Shown here piece after piece: positions 41,075 to 50,388 of a stretch of 64,000 nucleotides of DNA (position 1 is its first letter; every line of letters starts with the position of its first letter). Source of the stretch: an uncultured SAR86 cluster bacterium (GTDB taxonomy: Bacteria > Pseudomonadota > Gammaproteobacteria > Magnimaribacterales > Magnimaribacteraceae); assembly GCA_902532675.1 (NCBI GenBank), contig CACAIY010000004.1:1-64000 (forward strand), written 5' to 3'. Position numbers and translations under genes: made by a program. The notes under the pieces were generated by a model, which was given only the letters and a program-made list of their open reading frames with translations, was not told the origin of the DNA and made no database searches.

Positions 41075-41857
41075 TTATTCATCTCCTGGTTTCCAGTCTT
41101 CATATCTTTCTTGTAGTCTTTGCATTCCGGAAATCCATCTATCTCTATCGTTCCCTTTTCTTGATACATATTCAAGAACTTCAGCATGCGGTGTAACCAA
41201 GAAACGTTCTTTTTCAATAGCATCCAAAACATCTGCTGCTGCAACTTCAGGTTCAATCATTCCATCTACACCAGCAACACCGGCTCCTTGCGCTGTCATT
41301 GCTGTTCTTACTGCCTGAGGACAAAGACATGAAACACCTATACCTTTGTTGCCGTATGTTATTTTGAGCCATTCAGCAAAACTGACTGCTGCTGCTTTAG
41401 TTACAGAATAACCAGCTGAACCAATTTGTGTTAAAAGACCTGCTGCAGACGAAGTACTCATTAAATAACCTTCACCACGTTCTAACATTTGAGGCAAAAC
41501 ATGTTTAGCTGCAAATATATGAGACTGAACATTTATCTCCCATATATTTTGCCAATCTGAAGTTTCTACTTCAAAAAAACCATGCACACCTCCAATTCCA
41601 GCATTTGAGCAGAAAATATCTACACCGCCTGATAAAGAATCTGCTTCTTTGATTACATTGATTATGTCGTCTTCAATACCTACATTAGCTTGAACTGCTA
41701 ATCCTCCAATAGAATCTGCAGTATCTTTTGCTCCATCTAAGTTCATATCCACGCAAACCACTGATTCTGCTTCAGCGTCATTGAAGGCTTCGCATAATGC
41801 TTTTCCTATTCCACTAGCGGCACCAGTTACAACTACTCTTTTTCCTTTTACTTGCAT
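41075..41857 (-). CDS. Short-chain dehydrogenase/reductase
   Basis: A 260-residue SDR. The cofactor motif is TGAASGIGK, CSNAGIGG follows, catalytic Ser is in MSTSSAAG and Tyr/Lys in GYSVTKAAA. It overlaps the acyl-CoA ligase stop by one base, so translation is coupled. Substrate is unknown; alcohol or 3-hydroxyacyl-CoA oxidation would suit its ligase and hydratase neighbours. Confidence 0.88.
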   Translation of the reverse strand: MQVKGKRVVVTGAASGIGKALCEAFNDAEAESVVCVDMNLDGAKDTADSIGGLAVQANVGIEDDIINVIKEADSLSGGVDIFCSNAGIGGVHGFFEVETSDWQNIWEINVQSHIFAAKHVLPQMLERGEGYLMSTSSAAGLLTQIGSAGYSVTKAAAVSFAEWLKITYGNKGIGVSCLCPQAVRTAMTAQGAGVAGVDGMIEPEVAAADVLDAIEKERFLVTPHAEVLEYVSRKGNDRDRWISGMQRLQERYEDWKPGDE

Positions 41858-43566
41858 TAATCTAACCCTAATTCTTTTATGGCTTCTTCCCTCATTAGTT
41901 TTTTTGCTGTTTTACCTGAAGCAATTCTTGGTAATTCATCTTCTTGGAACCACATGCGTTCAGGAATTTTAAACTTAGCTATTTTTCCATCTAAGAAAGA
42001 CGATAATTCAGCTTCATCCAAAGTTTGTCCTGGTTTAAGGGCAATCCTAGTAACTAGACTTTCTCCTAAGCGCTCATCAGGTATTCCAAATACAGAGGCT
42101 TCCGCAACAGCTGGATGCTCAGCAATAACGCCTTCAATCTCTAAACACGCAATGTTTTCTCCTCCTCTGATGACAATATCTTTAATTCTGTCTTTAATGA
42201 AAACAAAACCATCTTCATCAACGCAACCCACATCACCGCTTCTGAACCAGCCTTCTGAATCCAAAGCTTCTTTGGTCGCTTCCTCATTTTTCCAATAACA
42301 TCTGAAATTAGAAGCGGACCTAATAGCTACTTCACCCAATTCACCAGTTTCTACTTCATTTCCTGCTTCATCTAAAATTCTAATTTCATGAACTAAAGGG
42401 GTAGGGAATCCTGCAGAATCAGGTTTGCTGTAAAGAAGTTTTCCGCTTGCGTTTGTTCCAGCAGCATTCGTTTCAGTTAACCCATATCCAACACCAGCGG
42501 CTTTAGTTGGGTGATTTTTTTCTTGATCCTTTATTTGCTCAGGTGGTCTAGCCGCTCCACCACCACTTAACATGGCTAAACTTGAAACATCTATATCTGG
42601 ATTTTCTTCACTGGTTCTCAATATATCTTGATTCATTGTAGGCACACCAGAAAAGGAAGTGACTTGATATTTTTCAATAAGTTCAATTGCTTTAAGAGGA
42701 TCCCATTTATACATCAGAACCATTTTTGTTGCTGATAATAATGACAACAAAAAATTAGAATGTGAACCGGTTACATGAAATAAAGGAACGGCTGCTAAAG
42801 TGCAAGGCTTTTCCGGTTGTGGAAAAGTTGGTCCATCACTTTCTAAACTTCCAGCTAAAGTACCTAAGAATGCCCAAGCTACAGGCGTATTTATAATTGA
42901 TCTATGTGTAGCAACTACACCTTTAGGGTATCCAGTACTTCCTGATGTATACATGATGCTAGCATCATCTTCAGGGCCAACTTCAACTACAGGAAAGCTT
43001 TCTTTAGATTCAACTACCTCATCAAAATTTACAGCATTTTCATATGCGCCAGCGTCGCAACGAACAGCTATTCTAGGTATATCTTCAACAAAACCTTTGA
43101 GTCTTTCGAGTCTTTCATCATCACCAATAAATAGCTTAGATTCGCTATGAGTTATACCATAATCTAATTCTTCACCCTGCCACCAAGAATTTAATGGAAC
43201 TGCAATAGCGCCTATCGAAGTAACAGCCATATAGCTATATATCCATTCCGGATAATTTCTCATAGAAAAAGCAACTGAATCTCCTTTCTCTATGTTATAT
43301 GTTTCTTTCAAGGCATGGGCAAGACCGGCAGCTCTATTCAAAACTTCTTGATAACTGTAGGATTCTTCTTCGTAAGCCAGAAAGTCCCATTCACCATGAA
43401 TTAACGCGAATTGAAAATATTCACCTAAAGTCTTTGGGGCACTAGCAAAGGTGTTGTATGTATTTCCTCTAATTGTTTCTTCTTTTAATTCAAATAATCC
43501 TTCTTTAGTGAGCTCTCTAGCTAAAGCTTCACGGTTCTCTTGTTTTAAAAATTCATCTACGTGCAT
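41857..43566 (-). CDS. Fatty acid/aromatic acid:CoA ligase (AMP-forming)
   Basis: A 569-residue acyl-adenylate ligase. The P-loop is YTSGSTGYPKG, adenine motif GYGLTETNA, hinge RSGDVG with KDRIKDIVIRGGENI, and the catalytic Lys near the end is in IASGKTAKKLM. It activates a carboxylic acid to acyl-CoA through an acyl-AMP, starting beta-oxidation. Neighbouring crotonase and SDR genes support that use. Chain type cannot be told. It starts one base from the crotonase gene on the minus strand. Confidence 0.92.
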   Translation of the reverse strand: MHVDEFLKQENREALARELTKEGLFELKEETIRGNTYNTFASAPKTLGEYFQFALIHGEWDFLAYEEESYSYQEVLNRAAGLAHALKETYNIEKGDSVAFSMRNYPEWIYSYMAVTSIGAIAVPLNSWWQGEELDYGITHSESKLFIGDDERLERLKGFVEDIPRIAVRCDAGAYENAVNFDEVVESKESFPVVEVGPEDDASIMYTSGSTGYPKGVVATHRSIINTPVAWAFLGTLAGSLESDGPTFPQPEKPCTLAAVPLFHVTGSHSNFLLSLLSATKMVLMYKWDPLKAIELIEKYQVTSFSGVPTMNQDILRTSEENPDIDVSSLAMLSGGGAARPPEQIKDQEKNHPTKAAGVGYGLTETNAAGTNASGKLLYSKPDSAGFPTPLVHEIRILDEAGNEVETGELGEVAIRSASNFRCYWKNEEATKEALDSEGWFRSGDVGCVDEDGFVFIKDRIKDIVIRGGENIACLEIEGVIAEHPAVAEASVFGIPDERLGESLVTRIALKPGQTLDEAELSSFLDGKIAKFKIPERMWFQEDELPRIASGKTAKKLMREEAIKELGLD

Positions 43567-43567
43567 G

Positions 43568-44386
43568 TTACTTTCCTGTAAATTTTGCTTCTCTTTTTTC
43601 TACAAAGTGAGAGACACCTTCTTTAAAATCTTCAGATCCAAAACTATCAAGCATTGCTTGCATAGAACTTTCAAGATTCTCGCTAATAGTTTCTCCTTGA
43701 GCATTGTATATTTGCTCTTTCATGATCCTTAGTGATCTAGGGGAAACATTTTTAGCTAAATCTTTAGCGTACTCAAAAACAGCATCATCAAATTCTGATT
43801 CGGAGAAAGTTTTGTTAACTATTCCCATCTGCTCAGCTTCTTCTGCTTTAAATTTTCTTGAAGAGAATAAGATATCGTTAGCTCTCGCTATTCCAACCAG
43901 TCTTGGAAGAATCCAACCCACACCCCATTCTGCTATTAGTCCTCTTTTTGAAAAGGCACTAGAAAAAACCGCACCTTCTTTAGCAAATCTTATATCTGCG
44001 TAAAGAGCCATAATAAAACCTACTCCTGCTGCAGGACCGTTTATAGCAGCAATAATTGGCTTAGGAACTGTGGGGAAGTAGCTAAACCCTCCATCAAAAC
44101 CTTTAACTCCATTTGTCTCATAGTTTCTTTCTTCTGCTTCTAACTGAGATCCTTGGGACTCACCTTGGCTTGTTGCTGCAAGACCATCCATGTCAGCCCC
44201 GGCACAAAATCCTCTTCCAGCTCCAGTAACTATGATCACTTTTACTTCATCATCTTTAGCCGCATCGTCTAGTTTTTCTTTTAGACCAGCCCTAATTTCA
44301 TCATTGACTGCGTTAAGTCTGTCAGGCCTATTTAATGTAACAATAGCTACACCTTCTTTTTTTTCTAATAAAACTGCATTATTCAT
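43568..44386 (-). CDS. Enoyl-CoA hydratase/isomerase-family protein
   Basis: A 272-residue crotonase. Oxyanion motifs are GAGRGFCAGADMDGL and NGPAAGVGFIMALYADIRF; RGLIAEWGVGWILPRLVG supplies the Glu region. The GLIAEWG variant occurs in 1,2-epoxyphenylacetyl-CoA isomerase-like and other crotonases. The frame is open to 44419, but ATG 44386 follows AGGAGA and begins MNNAVLLEKK, so I chose it. It probably shares one transcript with the ligase and the two SDRs around it. Confidence 0.9.
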   Translation of the reverse strand: MNNAVLLEKKEGVAIVTLNRPDRLNAVNDEIRAGLKEKLDDAAKDDEVKVIIVTGAGRGFCAGADMDGLAATSQGESQGSQLEAEERNYETNGVKGFDGGFSYFPTVPKPIIAAINGPAAGVGFIMALYADIRFAKEGAVFSSAFSKRGLIAEWGVGWILPRLVGIARANDILFSSRKFKAEEAEQMGIVNKTFSESEFDDAVFEYAKDLAKNVSPRSLRIMKEQIYNAQGETISENLESSMQAMLDSFGSEDFKEGVSHFVEKREAKFTGK

Positions 44387-44399
44387 ATTTATCTCCTTA

Positions 44400-45164
44400 T
44401 TAAGCCGTTGAGCCACCATCTATTACTAAAGTATGACCATTTACAAAGGTCCCCGCTTGGGAAGCTAAAAATACAGCAGCTCCTCCTATTTCATCAGGTT
44501 CTCCAATTCTCCTTAGAGGGCAACCAGCTGTTGATGCTTTAAGAATTTCAGGATTTTCCCACAAAGCTCTAGCGAAGTCTGTTTTAAAGAGACCAGGCGC
44601 TATGGCATTAGTTCTTACATTATGAGGTCCAAATTCAGCTGCAAGGTTTTTAACTAGCATAATATCTGCAGCCTTAGAAATGTTGTATGTTCCTATGACT
44701 GTACTTGATTGTAGTCCGCCAATAGAAGAGACAATGATGATACTTCCATCTTTTCTTTCAACCATTTCTGGAATAACCATCTGACACAATAAATGATTAC
44801 TTTTTATATTGTTATTTAAAACTTTATCAAACGCATCATCAGGAATATCCATCATGGATCCGAAGAAAGGATTAGAAGCAGCGTTGCAAACTAAAATATC
44901 GATTTTTCCAAGTTGGTTTCGAGTTTCATCTACTAATAACTGCAAGGCTGTTTTATCAGATATATTGCAAGGAATTACTATCGCTTCTCCTTCTTGACCT
45001 TCACATGCCTTATTTATCTCTGCTGCAGTTTCTTCACAAACGTCGGCTTTTCTACTTGAAACCACTACTTTGGCTCCTTGAAGAGCCATTTGCATAGCAA
45101 TGGACTTTCCTATTCCTTTAGATGAACCAGTTATAACGGCTGTTTTACCTGTTAAATCAAACAT
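44400..45164 (-). CDS. Short-chain dehydrogenase/reductase
   Basis: A 254-residue SDR. Cofactor motif TGSSKGIGK, CNAASNP in place of NNAG, catalytic Ser in IVSSIGG, Tyr/Lys in YNISKAA, and VIDGGST at the end. The AGGAGA before the ATG is strong. It is the first gene of the minus-strand operon that runs through the crotonase, ligase, SDR, amidase and dehalogenase. Confidence 0.9.
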   Translation of the reverse strand: MFDLTGKTAVITGSSKGIGKSIAMQMALQGAKVVVSSRKADVCEETAAEINKACEGQEGEAIVIPCNISDKTALQLLVDETRNQLGKIDILVCNAASNPFFGSMMDIPDDAFDKVLNNNIKSNHLLCQMVIPEMVERKDGSIIIVSSIGGLQSSTVIGTYNISKAADIMLVKNLAAEFGPHNVRTNAIAPGLFKTDFARALWENPEILKASTAGCPLRRIGEPDEIGGAAVFLASQAGTFVNGHTLVIDGGSTA

Positions 45165-45262
45165 ATTTTCTCCTTCTATAATGAAAAAACAGTTTATCCT
45201 AACTTAGTCATCTTAAAAACACCTCTTAGAGTTTTTTTAAATAATTTTGTTACACTGCAAAA

Positions 45263-47488
45263 ATGCTTAAATCAATCACCTACATATTCGTATTTTTCTT
45301 TTTGGTTTACGTGTTACTTGTAACTTTATCCGTGAATGGATACTTAGGCAGATACGAATCTCCAGGCGAGATAATTGATTCCCCTATACCTAGCAAAACC
45401 TTAGAAGATAGGGTTATTTCTCAGATTATTACAAAGGATCATTTATTAGAACAAGACAATAAGATGATTCTTTTTGGTGATTTCCATGTTCACACAACTT
45501 ATTCAGTTGATGCGTTTTTACTTGGTTTACCTATGCTTGGAGGTGAAGGAACTCACCCTCCAGCAGATGCCTGTAATTTTGCAAGATTTTGTTCTTCCTT
45601 AGATTTCTGGTCCATTAACGATCATGCTGAATCTTTAACTCAAGAAGATTGGCAAGAAACTATAGATTCCATAAGGCAATGCAATGACGCAGGAACTCCA
45701 TCAGGAGTACAGGATACAGTTGCTTTTTTGGGTTGGGAGTGGACTCAAGAAGGAGGACTTGGTAAACCTCACTACGGTCATAAAAATATAATTTTAAAGG
45801 GAACTAGTAGAGATGAAGTCCCTTTAAGACCCATTGCTTCAACTAAAAGTCTAGATATGACTGATTTAGCTCGTTACACGCTCTCTGCTGTAAGACCAAC
45901 TGACAGACGTCTTCATGATTTTATGAGGTTCATTGACGATTCAAGAATTTCTACCTGTCCAGAAAATATTTCAGTAAGAGATCTTCCATTAAATTGTATG
46001 GAGGTAGCTCGTACACCTGAAGTTTTATTCGATAAATTAAATCAATGGGATTTAGACAGTATCGTTATACCGCATGGAACTGCATGGGGAGCATACACTC
46101 CGCCAGATGCAGACTGGAATGATCAGCTCACGGACGACTTGCACGATCCTAATATTCAAACTTTAGTGGAAATTTATTCAGGTCATGGAAATTCAGAAGA
46201 GTACAGGGATTGGAAGAATTATTTTAATGACGAAAAGGGTAACCTCGCTTGCCCAGAAGCTACCACTGACTTCCTGCCTTCTTGCAGGCAAGCAGGCAGA
46301 ATAATAGAAAAGCGTTGTTTGGATGAAGGTGAATCAAAAAGAGAATGTAAAAAGCGTGCAAGCGAAGCAAGACTCAATTACTTAAACGAAGGCATATATG
46401 GTGAGACAACAATCTTTAATGAATTACCTTCTGATTGGTTAGATGCCGGTCAATGTAAAGACTGTTTCTTGCCTGCTTTCAATTTAAGACCCAAAGGCTC
46501 TGCACAATATATGCTGGCGCTTAGAAATTTTAATAATGACGATGTCGTAGAAAGATTTAAATTTGGTTTCATTGGCTCTAGTGACAATCATAAGGCTAGA
46601 CCTGGAAACGGATATAAAGAAATTAACCGAAGAGAAATGACAGAGGCTGCAGGTCCTGAAGATGCTACAGGCTATTTATTGGCTTTCAGAGAAGGGGAAG
46701 GACCTTACAGCAGGTCTCTTGCAAGAAACTGGACTAAAGATACAGTTCCTCCAGGGCCAGTAGAATTCGAAAGAACGGCTTCATTTTTTAAAACTGGTGG
46801 CCTTATTGCTGCTCATGCCAATGGTAGAAGTCGAGATTCAATATGGAGTGCCGTAAAACGAAAAGAAGTATACGCAACTTCTGGACCAAGAATTTTATTA
46901 TGGTTTGACCTATTGAACGATCCTTACGGAGAAGAAATCTCTATGGGATCCGAGACAATAATGAATAAGAACCCAAGATTTGTTGTTAAGGCTGCTGGTT
47001 CTTTTAAACAAAAACCAGGTTGTCCTGAATATTCATTTAATGCTTTAGGTTCTGAAGAAGTAGAAAGACTTTGTAGAAATGAATGTTATAACCCCTCTGA
47101 CGTTCGAAACAAAATAACCAGAATTGAAGTAGCGAGAATCACACCTCAAATTTATGAAGGAGAACCAATAAAGAATTTGATAAAAGATAAATGGAAAGTC
47201 TTTGATTGTCCTGATGATAATCAAGGTTGTACTTTTACGTTTACTGACAAAGAATTTGTTCAAGATAAACGAGATGTTGTTTACTACGTTAGGGCAATAG
47301 AAGAGCCTTCTAAAGCTGTAAATGCATCGGGTTTGAGATGCGAATATGATTCATTTGGAAATTGCTTAGAAACAAATATTTGCTCAGGAAGTTCTTTAGA
47401 AACCCCTTACCAGGATGATTGCCTAGGAGATGTTGAAGAAAGAGCTTGGTCCTCTCCGATATTTGTTGATTACAGAGAGGACTATTAG
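45263..47488 (+). CDS. DUF3604 protein, PHP-like putative metallo-hydrolase
   Basis: A 741-residue DUF3604-family protein anchored by an N-terminal membrane helix (about residues 4-26), with the rest probably in the periplasm. The motif FGDFHVHTTYSVDAF and SINDHAESL resemble the metal-binding signatures of PHP-fold phosphoesterases. Many paired Cys in the C-terminal part (ECYNPSD, NICSGSS) suggest disulfides and export. Function of the family is not established. A TACACT box 6 bases before the ATG and no Shine-Dalgarno hint at a leaderless mRNA. Confidence 0.8.
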   Translation: MLKSITYIFVFFFLVYVLLVTLSVNGYLGRYESPGEIIDSPIPSKTLEDRVISQIITKDHLLEQDNKMILFGDFHVHTTYSVDAFLLGLPMLGGEGTHPPADACNFARFCSSLDFWSINDHAESLTQEDWQETIDSIRQCNDAGTPSGVQDTVAFLGWEWTQEGGLGKPHYGHKNIILKGTSRDEVPLRPIASTKSLDMTDLARYTLSAVRPTDRRLHDFMRFIDDSRISTCPENISVRDLPLNCMEVARTPEVLFDKLNQWDLDSIVIPHGTAWGAYTPPDADWNDQLTDDLHDPNIQTLVEIYSGHGNSEEYRDWKNYFNDEKGNLACPEATTDFLPSCRQAGRIIEKRCLDEGESKRECKKRASEARLNYLNEGIYGETTIFNELPSDWLDAGQCKDCFLPAFNLRPKGSAQYMLALRNFNNDDVVERFKFGFIGSSDNHKARPGNGYKEINRREMTEAAGPEDATGYLLAFREGEGPYSRSLARNWTKDTVPPGPVEFERTASFFKTGGLIAAHANGRSRDSIWSAVKRKEVYATSGPRILLWFDLLNDPYGEEISMGSETIMNKNPRFVVKAAGSFKQKPGCPEYSFNALGSEEVERLCRNECYNPSDVRNKITRIEVARITPQIYEGEPIKNLIKDKWKVFDCPDDNQGCTFTFTDKEFVQDKRDVVYYVRAIEEPSKAVNASGLRCEYDSFGNCLETNICSGSSLETPYQDDCLGDVEERAWSSPIFVDYREDY

Positions 47489-47490
47489 CC

Positions 47491-48282
47491 TTACTTACCT
47501 TTCCAGTTAGGTGCTCGTTTTTCAGCAAAAGCTACTGGACCTTCTATAAAGTCTTCACTTTTATATAAAGCTTGCACAGCAGGATAATTATTATTTTGCA
47601 TAGATTTTTCAAGATCTGACTCATCTAAATTTTTATAAGCCACTTCTTTAGTTGCCCTAATAGACATTGGAGAGCAAGCCTCTATTTCTGAGGCCCATCT
47701 TCTAGCAGCATCCATTAAATCAGCTTGAGGAACAACCTCATTAACAAACCCTAATTCTTTGGCTTCTTCAGCTCCTACATGACGACCAGTCAACATCATG
47801 CCCATCGCATTCTTCATGCCTATTTGTCTTGGTAATCTTTGAAGACCACCAGCAAGAGCAGCTAATCCAACTTTAGGTTCAGGCAATGCAAATCTTGCAT
47901 TATCAGAAGCGATAATCAAATCACAAGCTAATGCAATCTCAAATCCTCCGCCCATAGCAACACCATTAACAGCTGCAATAATCGGTTTATTTAGATTAAA
48001 ACGACTTGTGAGCCCCGCAAAACCAGATTCCGCCATACCTATGGTTCTATCTCCTCCAGCCGCTTGATACTTTAAATCGTTACCAGCAGAAAAAGCTCTA
48101 TCACCAGAACCAGTAACTATACCTACCCATAGATCTTCATCCTTCGCAAACTCATTCCAAACTTCATCAAATTCAAGATGTGATGGTGGGTGCAAAGAAT
48201 TCATTACGTCAGGCCTATTGATAGTCACTTCTAAAATATGCCCGTTGATCGCCGTTGTTAAAAATTCATAATCAGTTTTCAT
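47491..48282 (-). CDS. Enoyl-CoA hydratase-family protein
   Basis: A 263-residue crotonase with the classical features: GSGDRAFSAGNDL, NGVAMGGGFEIALACDLIIA and KVGLAALAGGLQRLPRQIG. EPKVGLAALAGG lacks the second catalytic Glu of true hydratases, as in many isomerase-like members. AAGGAGA precedes the ATG. It converges with the DUF3604 gene 2 bases away. Confidence 0.9.
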   Translation of the reverse strand: MKTDYEFLTTAINGHILEVTINRPDVMNSLHPPSHLEFDEVWNEFAKDEDLWVGIVTGSGDRAFSAGNDLKYQAAGGDRTIGMAESGFAGLTSRFNLNKPIIAAVNGVAMGGGFEIALACDLIIASDNARFALPEPKVGLAALAGGLQRLPRQIGMKNAMGMMLTGRHVGAEEAKELGFVNEVVPQADLMDAARRWASEIEACSPMSIRATKEVAYKNLDESDLEKSMQNNNYPAVQALYKSEDFIEGPVAFAEKRAPNWKGK

Positions 48283-48352
48283 TTAAGTCTCCTTATTAAT
48301 ATAGAAAGGATAACAGTCATTCTTTATAAGTTAAATAGGGTAAGATTATGAA

Positions 48353-49072
48353 ATGGATTCAAATTTAACCATTGGAATACTTTTGACGGATCATGTGGTT
48401 CCTAAGTTAATTGAAAAACATGGAGATCAAGACGAATTCTATGAGTATATCTTTAACAAAGTAGACCCCAATATTAATTTAAAGGTCTACGATGTTGTAA
48501 TTGATGAGTATCCAGATGATATTGATGAGTGTGATGGTTATATTATTACGGGCAGTAAACTCAGCACTTATGACGATGTCGATTGGATTAAAACTCTAGA
48601 GGAGTACGTAAGAACATTAGATGCTTCTAAAAAAAATCTTTTAGGAGTATGTTTTGGTCATCAATTAATAGCTCAAGCATTAGGAGGTAAAGTTGAAAAG
48701 GCTAAAGTAGGTTGGACGTTGGGTATTCAGCCTTACAATTTCTTATCCAAATTTCCATGGGTAAATAATCATAACGAATCAGTGCGATTAATTCATTCAC
48801 ATCAAGACCAAGTTACTGAATTGCCTACAAACGCTGAGTTGATAGCAAAGAATGATAGGGTTCCTGTAGCAATGTTTAGAGTTGGTGATCATATTATGTC
48901 CATGCAAGGTCATCCTGAATTCTCAGAAGATTACGCTCATGACGTTGCCAATTTGAGGAAAGATATATTAGGAGAAACAGTTTTCAGTAAGGCAAGTCGT
49001 AGCTTGATGAAAAAAGATTCTGACAGATTGGAAGTTACTCAGTGGTGGGTTGATTTCTTTAAACAGGCCTAA
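48353..49072 (+). CDS. Class I glutamine amidotransferase-like protein
   Basis: A 239-residue stand-alone type 1 GATase domain. The nucleophile Cys is in GVCFGHQLIAQALGG and the His/Glu pair in MQGHPEFSED. Such free-standing domains include GMP-synthase-like and gamma-glutamyl hydrolase relatives (for example PuuD-type). No synthetase partner is adjacent. A TAAGAT box lies 6 bases before the ATG. It converges with the TauD-type gene (4-base overlap). Confidence 0.85.
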   Translation: MDSNLTIGILLTDHVVPKLIEKHGDQDEFYEYIFNKVDPNINLKVYDVVIDEYPDDIDECDGYIITGSKLSTYDDVDWIKTLEEYVRTLDASKKNLLGVCFGHQLIAQALGGKVEKAKVGWTLGIQPYNFLSKFPWVNNHNESVRLIHSHQDQVTELPTNAELIAKNDRVPVAMFRVGDHIMSMQGHPEFSEDYAHDVANLRKDILGETVFSKASRSLMKKDSDRLEVTQWWVDFFKQA

Positions 49073-49884
49073 CCCTCAATCGTAATTCTCTCCATTCTTC
49101 TTAATTGAGGCCAATAATCATTTACTGGCTTATGCAAAACCGATCTATTGTCCCAAAATGCTATTGAATTTATTTCCCAGCTAAACCTGCAAACAAATTT
49201 ATCTTTTTGAATATGATCGAATAAAAATTCAAGCAAATCTTCAGATTCACTAGAATCCATATTTTCTATGTGTGAAGTAAATAACCTATTAACGTATAAG
49301 ACCTTTTTCTTAGAGATTGGATGACTTTTTACGACAGGATGAGAAATAGGGGGGTTTTCTTTAAGAGCCCCTGCCAATCTTTCTCTTCCACCTTCTTCAG
49401 CTAAGCTTTCTTGAAAACCATGCTCAAAACTATGAATAGCATTTAATCCTAATAATTTTTCTTGCATTTCATTATCAAGATCAGAAAAAGCTGCCGACAA
49501 GCTAGCAAACAAAGTATCACCTCCAGTTTTAGGAATAACTCTTCCTATTAAAATGCTACCCAGAGGAGGGCTTGCTTTAAAGGTCATGTCCGTATGCCAC
49601 TCTTCAATTTTAGAAGGGTTTTCACGATCGTTTTCCAGGATAGTTATTTCTGGAAAACCATCTATTGTTGGGTAAGCCGGGTGGGTTTGTAAACTTCCAA
49701 AATAATTGGCTAATCTTTTATGATCTTCATAGCTTATATTTTGATCTCTAATAAAAACAACCTCATTTTCAGACAATACTTCCATAAAGTTAGAGATCTC
49801 GTCATCTGAGAATGGTTTAGAAAGATCAAATCCACTTATGGTAGCACCTAAAACAGAGTTGCTTTTTTCAACTTTAATCATCAT
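49069..49884 (-). CDS. TauD/TfdA-family 2-oxoglutarate dioxygenase
   Basis: A 271-residue Fe(II)/2OG dioxygenase. The His-x-Asp iron motif is in EEWHTDMTF and the distal His in NRSVLHKPVNDYWPQ; Arg in RRMERITIEG binds 2OG. Family members oxidise taurine, 2,4-D and similar acids, often releasing sulfite, phenol or aldehyde. Start is ambiguous among GTG 49890, ATG 49884 and ATG 49881; I use 49884. It is divergent from the nucleotidyltransferase gene by about 20 bases. Confidence 0.87.
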   Translation of the reverse strand: MMIKVEKSNSVLGATISGFDLSKPFSDDEISNFMEVLSENEVVFIRDQNISYEDHKRLANYFGSLQTHPAYPTIDGFPEITILENDRENPSKIEEWHTDMTFKASPPLGSILIGRVIPKTGGDTLFASLSAAFSDLDNEMQEKLLGLNAIHSFEHGFQESLAEEGGRERLAGALKENPPISHPVVKSHPISKKKVLYVNRLFTSHIENMDSSESEDLLEFLFDHIQKDKFVCRFSWEINSIAFWDNRSVLHKPVNDYWPQLRRMERITIEG

Positions 49885-49904
49885 CTCCACTATAATGACA
49901 AGCT

Positions 49905-50324
49905 ATGAAAAAAGGAATTACATTTGGAGCTTTTGATTTATTCCATGCTGGACATGTTTTGATGTTGAAAGAGGCTAGAACCGTTTGCGACTATTTAATT
50001 GTAGCTCTTCAAACTGATCCTAGTATAGATAGAGATACTAAAAATTCACCGGTTCAATCCATCGAAGAAAGAGAAATACAAGTCTCAGGCTGTAAACATG
50101 TGGATGAGGTCATTATTTACGAGCGTGAAGCAGATATTATAGAAATCTTAAAGACAATAGATTGGGACGTAAGAATATTAGGCGACGAATACAAAGATAA
50201 ACCTTTCACTGGAAGAGAAGAGTCTTTAGATAAGTGTTATTTCAATTCAAGACCTCATGATTTTTCAACCTCAGAACTAAGAGAACGTGTTGCAAGTAAA
50301 CATTTCAGTGCAAAAAAGGATTAA
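49905..50324 (+). CDS. Cytidylyltransferase-fold protein (TagD-like)
   Basis: A 139-residue nucleotidyltransferase. GAFDLFHAGHVLML carries the HxGH motif and STSELRERV the C-terminal motif of glycerol-3-phosphate cytidylyltransferase-type enzymes. It would make a CDP- or ADP-activated alcohol phosphate; precise substrate unknown. TATAAT (49891-49896) lies 8 bases before the ATG and there is no Shine-Dalgarno. Confidence 0.82.
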   Translation: MKKGITFGAFDLFHAGHVLMLKEARTVCDYLIVALQTDPSIDRDTKNSPVQSIEEREIQVSGCKHVDEVIIYEREADIIEILKTIDWDVRILGDEYKDKPFTGREESLDKCYFNSRPHDFSTSELRERVASKHFSAKKD

Positions 50325-50338
50325 ATCTTTTTACCATT

Positions 50339-50381
50339 CTTTTCATTTTCGTAACATATTGTTCACACAAAGCTGGATAAT
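50339..50381 (+). promoter_or_regulatory. Candidate Pho box and promoter of phoB
   Basis: Three 7-mers at 11-base steps, CTTTTCA (50339-50345), CGTAACA (50350-50356) and GTTCACA (50361-50367), are separated by 4-base AT-rich spacers, as in E. coli Pho boxes. A -10-like GATAAT (50376-50381) follows and is 7 bases before the phoB ATG. Autoregulation of phoB is expected from E. coli. Confidence 0.5.
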
Positions 50382-50388
50382 GTAACCA

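Noticed and set aside
41879..42298. 139-codon plus-strand frame opposite the acyl-CoA ligase
   Set aside because: Antisense to a clear AMP-ligase; composition is that of a shadow frame.
42800..43150. 116-codon plus-strand frame opposite the acyl-CoA ligase
   Set aside because: Lies over the P-loop region of the ligase, with no start context or domain.
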